Assembly: GCA_017470165.1 (NCBI GenBank)
Contig: JAFUEX010000001.1
Location: 1 to 64,000, forward strand
DNA length: 64,000 nucleotides
DNA from: Alphaproteobacteria bacterium
GTDB taxonomy: Bacteria > Pseudomonadota > Alphaproteobacteria > RF32 > CAG-239
Direction: 5' to 3'
Position 1 is the stretch's first letter. Each line of letters starts with the position of its first letter. The position numbers were made by a program, and so were the translations under genes. Positions 59,501 through 64,000 of the stretch are shown piece by piece. Under the pieces are notes generated by a model. It saw only the letters and a program-made list of their open reading frames with translations, did not search any database and was not told the DNA's origin.

Positions 59501-59575
59501 GCTCTTTACCTAACCAACCAACTTATGCAACAAATTGATGAGATAGTAAACCAGGTTTTTATAAACGGAAAATAG
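56501..59575 (+). CDS. Single-chain restriction endonuclease-methyltransferase (Type IIG/ISP-like)
   Basis: A 1024-residue enzyme. The N-terminus has a PD-(D/E)xK nuclease site: D54 in GAPDYV, and E68 and K70 in GYIEAK. The gamma-class N6-adenine methyltransferase is in the middle, with DPATGTGTFLAE (motif I, near residue 385) and LGNPPYSG (motif IV, near 503). The C-terminal 400 residues would contain the target recognition domain. No helicase motifs are visible, so it resembles Type IIG rather than full Type ISP. It should methylate and cleave DNA at an unknown recognition sequence. The DUF3644 gene begins 2 bases after its stop. Confidence 0.88.
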   Translation: MPIANYINEINKRYKTGISREHSYRGDLQSLIETLVTGIIATNEPARIECGAPDYVITKNNIPLGYIEAKDLDDDLDNKNHKEQFDRYRNSLNNLIITNYLEFRFYRDGEKVNTIRIGHIENGKVVANTEHFQAFNDLIVNFCAYRGQTIHSASKLAKMMAGKARLLADVIKNALNSKDESYDNRTLQDQMIAFQKILISDISKEEFADVYAQTIAYGMFAGRLNDSTLENFSRQEACECIPKSNPFLRNLFSYIAGPTLDDRIKWIVDDLADVFVAVNLHDILKSFGKATKTQDPIIHFYETFLSEYDPKLRKSRGVWYTPQPVVNFIVRAVDDILKSEFGLSEGLADTSKITLSIKDSKYGTTKKGDKLATIKKDVHRVQILDPATGTGTFLAEVVRQIHEKFIAMQGMWSSYVEQHLLPRLHGFEILMASYAMAHLKLDLILKETGYQATNNDRLKIYLTNSLEEPHPDSGTLFASWLSQEASEANEIKRDVPVMVVLGNPPYSGESSNKGEWITNLIDVYKQEPTGGRLQEKNPKWINDDYVKFIRYAEQFIEKNNTGILAYINNHSFLDNPTFRGMRWHLLNTFDKIYILDLHGNAKKKETCPDGSKDENVFDIQQGVSINLFIKIDNKRRGQLAEVYHYDLYGKREGKYEFLADHNLSNIDFNKLEHQAPYYFFVKKDFGLSKKYDKGFGITELFNINNVGIVTAKDSILVKETADELSSSVASYYNIEADSSKIQSVTYRPFDNKYVYYDTTYIERPREAVMKHFLHRYNLGLIAKRGFTQLEAMSGFITKSIIDFRSWSCAGMQGGDYIFPLYIYEDLDNSRHPNFNNEIIQKVAEGLKLKFTEEKTDEKDTFAPIDVLDYIYAVLHSPKYRETYKEFLKIDFPKIPYPTDKTKFWKLVDLGSQIRKIHLLESDKLNTLTIGYPISGDNIVTKLSYSDEKVFINDIQYFDKVPEVAWNFYIGGYQPAQKWLKDRKGKELSFDDIKHYSQIINALYLTNQLMQQIDEIVNQVFINGK

Positions 59576-59577
59576 TG

Positions 59578-60774
59578 ATGTTACAAAATATAAAGCCAAA
59601 TCGTAAGAAATCAAAAGCAGGTGGTCTAACTTTAGAAGAAAAAAGACTAGTAAAAGGTTTGTTAAAAAAAGGATATATTCCTCAAGATATTGTTCATATT
59701 GTCAATCAAGGAAGATTACAAACAACTAATCTAGGCAGAATTTCTGAGATTTCCAAAGATAATACTATATTAGAAGCACCTGATGAAGAGGTAAATAAAT
59801 ATTTGGTAATTCAGTCCTCTTATGATTCAAAAACATTATTAAATCCCTATAAAGATTGTCGTTTAATTCGTTCCAGAGAAGCTATGATGGCGGCAGTTGA
59901 GATATTCAATAACCCTAATATGTTTTTTAGAATAGAAATGTTCTGTGTTTTATCTAATATTGCATGGACTTATTTATTCCAAGAAAAATTAGAACGTACG
60001 AAATTAGGTTCATCTAAACGACACAACGGAGATTCAAAATCATTAAATGAAATGCTCCGGTCTGCCGATTGTCCTATAAGCAATAAAGCAGTTTGTGAAA
60101 ATATTAATAAAATTATTGATATAAGAGATAAAGTTGAACATGTTTTATTTTCTGGCGGAGACGAAAAGTTTGGTGCTTTGTTTCAATCAAATTGTCTAAA
60201 TTTTGACCACTATTTAACAGAATGGTTTGGCGAAAATTTAACATTATCTAATAATTTATCATTGGCATTGCAATTTGTTGGATTACAAAAAGAACAGATA
60301 GTAGATATGGATTTATCAACCTGGCCTAAAGAGATAAAAGCCATATACAATGGCATTGAGACAAATGAATTCGCGGACAATAATGCCTTTAAGATAAAAG
60401 TTTATTATGGAACAGAAATAACATCCAAGACCAAGAGTGATATAACGCAATTAATTGATTATAGTACAACTCCAAATGTTTCTCAAACAGTAATAAAAAA
60501 AGTTAGAATAGATAAATTATCCGACTATCCTTTGTCCTATACTCAAGTTGCTAAGCAAATTAAGATAAAGAATGATAAGATAACAACAAATGACATCAAT
60601 AAAATTATATCAGAAAAAAATATCAAAAAAAATGCAGAGTATTCGTATATCAATTTTAGAAATAAAAAACAGGAAGAAAAATATGAAAAAGATAAAAATA
60701 TTCCCAAAGGAGTTCCTGTTATCTATAAAGAATCTGTAATTGACTATATTATTTCAGTATATAATGAAAAATAA
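59578..60774 (+). CDS. DUF3644-domain protein coupled to the restriction enzyme
   Basis: About 398 residues from ATG 59578 (2 bases after the upstream TAG; a GTG overlaps). The N-terminus has an HTH-like segment (LLKKGYIPQDIVHIVNQGR, then TTNLGRI, near 28-60). The DUF3644 region follows (about 110-220), with FRIEMFCVLSNIAWTYLFQ and a RDKVEH motif near residue 185-190. The C-terminal 100 residues carry another segment with a possible HTH (TQVAKQIKIKN). The function of DUF3644 is unestablished. Tight coupling with a Type IIG enzyme suggests an accessory or immunity role. Confidence 0.7.
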   Translation: MLQNIKPNRKKSKAGGLTLEEKRLVKGLLKKGYIPQDIVHIVNQGRLQTTNLGRISEISKDNTILEAPDEEVNKYLVIQSSYDSKTLLNPYKDCRLIRSREAMMAAVEIFNNPNMFFRIEMFCVLSNIAWTYLFQEKLERTKLGSSKRHNGDSKSLNEMLRSADCPISNKAVCENINKIIDIRDKVEHVLFSGGDEKFGALFQSNCLNFDHYLTEWFGENLTLSNNLSLALQFVGLQKEQIVDMDLSTWPKEIKAIYNGIETNEFADNNAFKIKVYYGTEITSKTKSDITQLIDYSTTPNVSQTVIKKVRIDKLSDYPLSYTQVAKQIKIKNDKITTNDINKIISEKNIKKNAEYSYINFRNKKQEEKYEKDKNIPKGVPVIYKESVIDYIISVYNEK

Positions 60775-60784
60775 AGGTTATAAA

Positions 60785-60868
60785 TTAAGCCGCTTGCATC
60801 TCCATCATCTGTCCAATCATCATATCAATCTGTTCTTTGGTGACACCTTGAAAATATGAGCAAAACAT
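60785..60868 (-). pseudogene. Possible C-terminal remnant of a gene (27 codons)
   Basis: A short minus-strand frame reads ..GVTKEQIDMMIGQMMEMQAA-stop, a protein-like helical tail that ends abruptly at the operator region. It may be the tail of an ancestral gene removed when the toxin-antitoxin cassette inserted. Too short to assign. Confidence 0.3.
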
Positions 60869-60880
60869 TGCATGTAATGA

Positions 60881-60906
60881 ATTGTTAACATTTGCATGTT
60901 AACAAT
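60881..60906. promoter_or_regulatory. Operator of the Panacea toxin-antitoxin operon
   Basis: A perfect 11-base inverted repeat, ATTGTTAACAT / ATGTTAACAAT, with the 4-base spacer TTGC. It ends 2 bases before the -35 box, so the XRE domain of the downstream antitoxin is a likely binder (autoregulation). Confidence 0.85.
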
Positions 60907-60908
60907 AC

Positions 60909-60937
60909 TTGACATTTTAAGAGAATTATGTTATAAT
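60909..60937 (+). promoter_or_regulatory. Consensus sigma-70 promoter of panA
   Basis: TTGACA (60909-60914), a 17-base spacer and TATAAT (60932-60937): perfect consensus in both boxes. An AAGGAG ribosome binding site lies at 60949-60954. Confidence 0.93.
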
Positions 60938-60960
60938 TATAGCATATAAAGGAGCTCCCC

Positions 60961-61734
60961 ATGACAAATATTCTAAAAACACTACGAGAAAATGAAAATA
61001 TTTCTCAAGATGAATTGGCTGCTATGCTAGGAATTAGTCGCCAAACATTGGGAAAATATGAAAATGGCGAAAATAACTTTTCATTGGATATCATTAAAAA
61101 ACTTTCCAAGATTTTTAGTGTTGATTATTCGTGTTTTATTGATAACAAAATGCCGACTACACCTCAATATAATATCATAACTTCAGATAATGTTGAACCG
61201 AAAACAGATATTCGCATAGATATTCCGCAAGTAAATATTACAAAATTCAAGCAAGTGTTGCTCTATATTTTGAATAAGGTTGGAGCAAAGCCTAATGTTG
61301 GGCAAACAGTTATCTATAAATTGCTTTATTTTATAGATTTTGACTACTATGAACTGTTTGAAGAACAGCTCATGGGGTTGAAATACATCAAAAACACTTA
61401 TGGACCAACACCGGTTGATTTTGCGAAATTGATAAAAGAAATGGAAAAAGACGGTGAATTGGAAGAAATTAAAACAAAATATTTTAATAAAGAACAAACC
61501 AAATATTTGCCTATTAAGGAACCGGATTTGACACTTTTATCGGCTCAAGAATTAAAACATATTGATAAAGAGCTTGAACGCCTTTCTGATAAGTCAGGTA
61601 AAGAGCTTTCTGAATTCTCTCATAAAGATATTCCGTGGATCGGAGCAGAGATGGGAGAAATTATGGATTATGAAGCTGTTTTTTACAGAAATAATGACAC
61701 ATCACTTCGGGAGTATACGGACGAAAATGATTAA
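60961..61734 (+). CDS. Panacea-domain antitoxin with N-terminal XRE HTH (PanA-like)
   Basis: A 257-residue protein. Residues about 5-58 form an XRE-family helix-turn-helix (LAAMLGISRQTLGKYENGE). Residues about 95-235 form the Panacea/DUF4065 (SocA-like) domain: VIYKLLYFIDFDYYELFEEQ, LKYIKNTYGPTP and ELSEFSHKDIPW near the end. Panacea domains neutralise very diverse toxins in two-gene systems. The HTH suggests it also represses its own promoter through the adjacent palindrome. It overlaps the next gene by 8 bases. Confidence 0.88.
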   Translation: MTNILKTLRENENISQDELAAMLGISRQTLGKYENGENNFSLDIIKKLSKIFSVDYSCFIDNKMPTTPQYNIITSDNVEPKTDIRIDIPQVNITKFKQVLLYILNKVGAKPNVGQTVIYKLLYFIDFDYYELFEEQLMGLKYIKNTYGPTPVDFAKLIKEMEKDGELEEIKTKYFNKEQTKYLPIKEPDLTLLSAQELKHIDKELERLSDKSGKELSEFSHKDIPWIGAEMGEIMDYEAVFYRNNDTSLREYTDEND

Positions 61735-62101
61735 CTATGTGACTACCCCCGAATTTAATAAAGATTTTAAATCACTTTTGAAACGTTTTAAGTCTTTAGA
61801 AAAAGATTTTGAAAATATGAAAAAATATACGTTGGAGACTTTTTATGAAAAAGGTCAGCCAACGACAGCTTTTGTCCCTATAGAAGGTTTTTGCTCCGAT
61901 GATTATACATCTAATAAAGTTCGCAAATTTTCGTGTATGGCACTTAAAGGGCGCGGAGCAGCCTCCGGTATTAGAGTTATTTTTGTATGGGAAGAAAACA
62001 AAAGACAAATAACTTTTGTGGAAATGTATTTCAAAGGTGACAAAGATAACGAAAATCGTGAGCGTCTGAGCGATTTTCTTAATAAGCATGAAGGAAATTA
62101 G
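61727..62101 (+). CDS. Putative toxin partner of the Panacea antitoxin (RelE/ParE-like)
   Basis: About 124 residues from ATG 61727, which overlaps the antitoxin's last codons. The N-terminus VTTPEFNKDFKSLLKRFKSL and the later strands IRVIFVWEENKRQITFVEMYFKG look like the RelE/ParE fold (helical hairpin followed by beta strands). Position and size are those of a toxin. If RelE-like, it would cleave mRNA at ribosomes; if ParE-like, it would target gyrase. I cannot distinguish these. Confidence 0.72.
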   Translation: MINYVTTPEFNKDFKSLLKRFKSLEKDFENMKKYTLETFYEKGQPTTAFVPIEGFCSDDYTSNKVRKFSCMALKGRGAASGIRVIFVWEENKRQITFVEMYFKGDKDNENRERLSDFLNKHEGN

Positions 62102-62111
62102 GAAAATATAA

Positions 62112-64000
62112 ATGACAGAACAACAAATAGAAAAAAATTGTAAATATTTAGATGATGAACCAGTTGCTGTAACGGATTCTTTAGTCACAAAAGCCATTGT
62201 AGAAGAAATAACCAATAAAGACAAACACGGAAAAATAATAGGAATTCTTGGTGGGTGGGGAAGTGGTAAATCTTCTATTATAGAGGGTGTAAAGGCTGAA
62301 ATTTCTGATAAAAATAAGAAAAACAATTGTCAGGTTATTGAATATGATGCATGGAAGAATGAAAAATTTCCATTCAAACTAGGTTTTTTAGAAGAATTGT
62401 TAAAAAAATATAAAGAATGCTCTCATGATAATTCTCAAATTAAAAGTTTTGAAGATGATTTATCTGAATTAAAACAATTAAAAGAAATCCAAAGATCTCA
62501 AGAATATTCTTTAATAAATCTTCCAAATGCGCTTATTGCAATTTCATTTTTATTTTACCCTCTTGCATTTGACTTGCTTTCTAATGGAAGAAAAGACGAA
62601 ATTTTATATAATTTTAGTGCTTTTGCATATGAGGATTTTAAAATATATAATTCTGCATTATGGATCTTTTTTGGAGGTATAATAGCCTTAGTTTCAAATT
62701 ACTTTTTAGATAGGCAACGAGGACTTAAGAAATACTTTAACTCTCTTTGGGAGAATATTAAAGGTAGTGATTGGGGAAACTTGGTCTCTTTACTACTAAT
62801 ATCCTTAATAACTGGGATATATGGCTCTGTAATAAACTATGCGTTTCTGTTATATATGCCGTTAATTATATGGTCAATTTTTAATTTGAAAAATTTTGTT
62901 TCAAAAATATTTAATGATGAAAAGGTCTTTTATATTTTATCTGGAACAAAACCTCATACAGAAAGTTTAATAACTATAAATAAAACTCCAGATCCTAGTT
63001 ATAAGGAGTTTTCTGATTTATACAACAAAATTGTTGAGAAAATTATAGAAAATAATCAAAATAAAAACTTAGTTATAGTTATAGATAATATTGATAGAGT
63101 AGAGCCAGATGATGCAAAGTCAATATGGTCGTCATTAAAAGGAATGCTTCTTAAGAATAAATCTGTGCATATAATCGTTCCTATAGATGAAGAACAGGCT
63201 GGTAAAATATTCAAAGATAATGAAGATGATGTATCAAATATCAAAGCTGATTCCTTTATTCAAAAAACTTTTGACATTTTATATAGGGTCCCTCCAAGAC
63301 ATTTGGTTGATGCAGATAAAATATGGAAAGAAAAATTAGAGGAAGCATTTAATAAGGAATTTACAGAAGAAGAGATTAGTCAAATCGTTAGTATCTTTGA
63401 AACTCGCAATTTTGAAGAAAAGGATTTTTATGCATCATCATATAAAGGACAAGAAACTCCTCGTAAAATCATAAAGATTATTAATGAAGTAGTATCATAT
63501 GAGAAAGATGAATTATTTTCATCTATCCACCTTAATACTAAATTTGCCTTCGTAATACATTATAATAATATAAGCAATCAGCTTATAAAGGGGAATATAA
63601 CAAATCTGTTGCCAACTAGTAATGTTTTAACAAGTTCTATAGATAATATTCAATTAGCTCAATTATATTATCAATCGGAGGCTAATGAGGCTTTAATGTT
63701 AGTTAAAAGAGATGATTTATATAAAAAAATTACCTCTGATCGCATTAATATAAATGATAAAGATTTTAGACATGATTGGGTATGGAGAGTATTGTCTAAT
63801 ACCCTTCCTCAAAAACAATATGAAAGTTTTGAAATATTATTAAATACAGCTAATAATTTAGTTAGTTTAACAGAATTTAATAAGAATGAAAAATTAGCAT
63901 CTTATATGTTGCAGCAGACAATGGATAAATTATTAGGACTAAAAGATTTAATAGCTATTCCAACCAATGCTTCTAGCAAAATAAAATCTATATTAAAGAG
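62112..64000 (+). CDS. KAP-family P-loop NTPase (N-terminal part, cut by the window)
   Basis: A frame open from ATG 62112 to the window edge, about 629 codons. Walker A is GGWGSGKSS (K53), followed by EYDAWKNE, a family-typical block near residue 81. Two or more membrane segments follow (about 140-165, 175-200, 235-260), then Walker B as VIVIDNIDRVEPDDA near residue 320-334. KAP NTPases have membrane segments inserted in the ATPase domain and are repeatedly found in anti-phage gene clusters. It starts 11 bases after the toxin gene and may be co-transcribed. Confidence 0.85.
   Translation, partial: MTEQQIEKNCKYLDDEPVAVTDSLVTKAIVEEITNKDKHGKIIGILGGWGSGKSSIIEGVKAEISDKNKKNNCQVIEYDAWKNEKFPFKLGFLEELLKKYKECSHDNSQIKSFEDDLSELKQLKEIQRSQEYSLINLPNALIAISFLFYPLAFDLLSNGRKDEILYNFSAFAYEDFKIYNSALWIFFGGIIALVSNYFLDRQRGLKKYFNSLWENIKGSDWGNLVSLLLISLITGIYGSVINYAFLLYMPLIIWSIFNLKNFVSKIFNDEKVFYILSGTKPHTESLITINKTPDPSYKEFSDLYNKIVEKIIENNQNKNLVIVIDNIDRVEPDDAKSIWSSLKGMLLKNKSVHIIVPIDEEQAGKIFKDNEDDVSNIKADSFIQKTFDILYRVPPRHLVDADKIWKEKLEEAFNKEFTEEEISQIVSIFETRNFEEKDFYASSYKGQETPRKIIKIINEVVSYEKDELFSSIHLNTKFAFVIHYNNISNQLIKGNITNLLPTSNVLTSSIDNIQLAQLYYQSEANEALMLVKRDDLYKKITSDRININDKDFRHDWVWRVLSNTLPQKQYESFEILLNTANNLVSLTEFNKNEKLASYMLQQTMDKLLGLKDLIAIPTNASSKIKSILK

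Larger units (their letters stand above)
51007..64000. mobile_element. Integrative element 2 (left part; continues beyond the window)
   Basis: It starts at the second attachment-site copy with its own terminator hairpin and integrase, mirroring element 1 (integrase on plus, serine recombinase on minus). Its cargo is defence-like: SLOG, DUF4365-like, Type IIG/ISP-like enzyme, DUF3644, Panacea toxin-antitoxin and a KAP NTPase. No third copy of the 17-base site is seen before 64000, so the right end is unknown. Confidence 0.65.

Overview
The window looks like a chromosomal segment of an uncultured, moderately AT-rich alphaproteobacterium. This is inferred from gene content: a DUF4167 protein (an alphaproteobacterial family), an RpoH-type sigma factor with an RpoH box, a Gram-negative envelope block (pyrH-frr-uppS-cdsA-rseP-bamA-lpxD-fabZ) and an RND pump. 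The species cannot be fixed from the sequence; a host- or gut-associated lineage is a guess.

Positions 1-42400 are ordinary, densely packed core genome. They hold tspO, alaS, a fused acyltransferase/acyl-ACP synthetase (aas), a PH-domain membrane protein, asnS, rpoH, prmC, a DUF4167 protein, a metallophosphoesterase, clpB, a glycerophosphodiesterase next to an OpgB/LTA-synthase-like phosphoglycerol transferase, L-lactate dehydrogenase, a short mtaB overlapping ftsY, and rarA. A tight minus-strand operon joins a TolC-like/SPOR lipoprotein, a pentapeptide-repeat protein, a VirD4-like coupling ATPase and rarA. Then come a Gfo/Idh oxidoreductase, truA, the envelope block, and an RND efflux operon preceded by a gene for an IS1 InsA-like zinc-finger/HTH protein.

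At 42648-44221 lies a gene of unknown function broken by three single-base frameshifts. Just beyond is tRNA-Trp (44395-44470), and there the character changes to accessory, A/T-rich DNA. The last 17 bases of the tRNA and its terminator hairpin are repeated at 50990-51047, and each copy is followed by a closely related tyrosine recombinase gene of almost identical length. I read this as two integrative elements accreted in tandem at one tRNA-Trp site. Element 1 (about 6.5 kb) carries an integrase, a serine recombinase, a NERD-domain protein, a small lipoprotein, a helical HTH-like protein and a small HUH/YxxK Rep-like protein. Next to the Rep gene is a cluster of inverted repeats that looks like a replication origin.

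Element 2 starts at about 51007 and runs off the right end. After its integrase and a second serine recombinase it is a defence island: a SLOG-fold protein, a DUF4365-like nuclease candidate, a single-chain Type IIG/ISP-like restriction-methyltransferase with a DUF3644 gene 2 bases downstream, a Panacea-domain (PanA) antitoxin with an overlapping putative toxin gene and an operator next to a consensus promoter, and the N-terminal part of a KAP-family P-loop NTPase.

The most promising places to look for something undescribed are the HUH Rep/origin-like region of element 1, the DUF4365-like / Type IIG / DUF3644 / PanAT / KAP assemblage of element 2, and the VirD4-like ATPase operon in the core genome.
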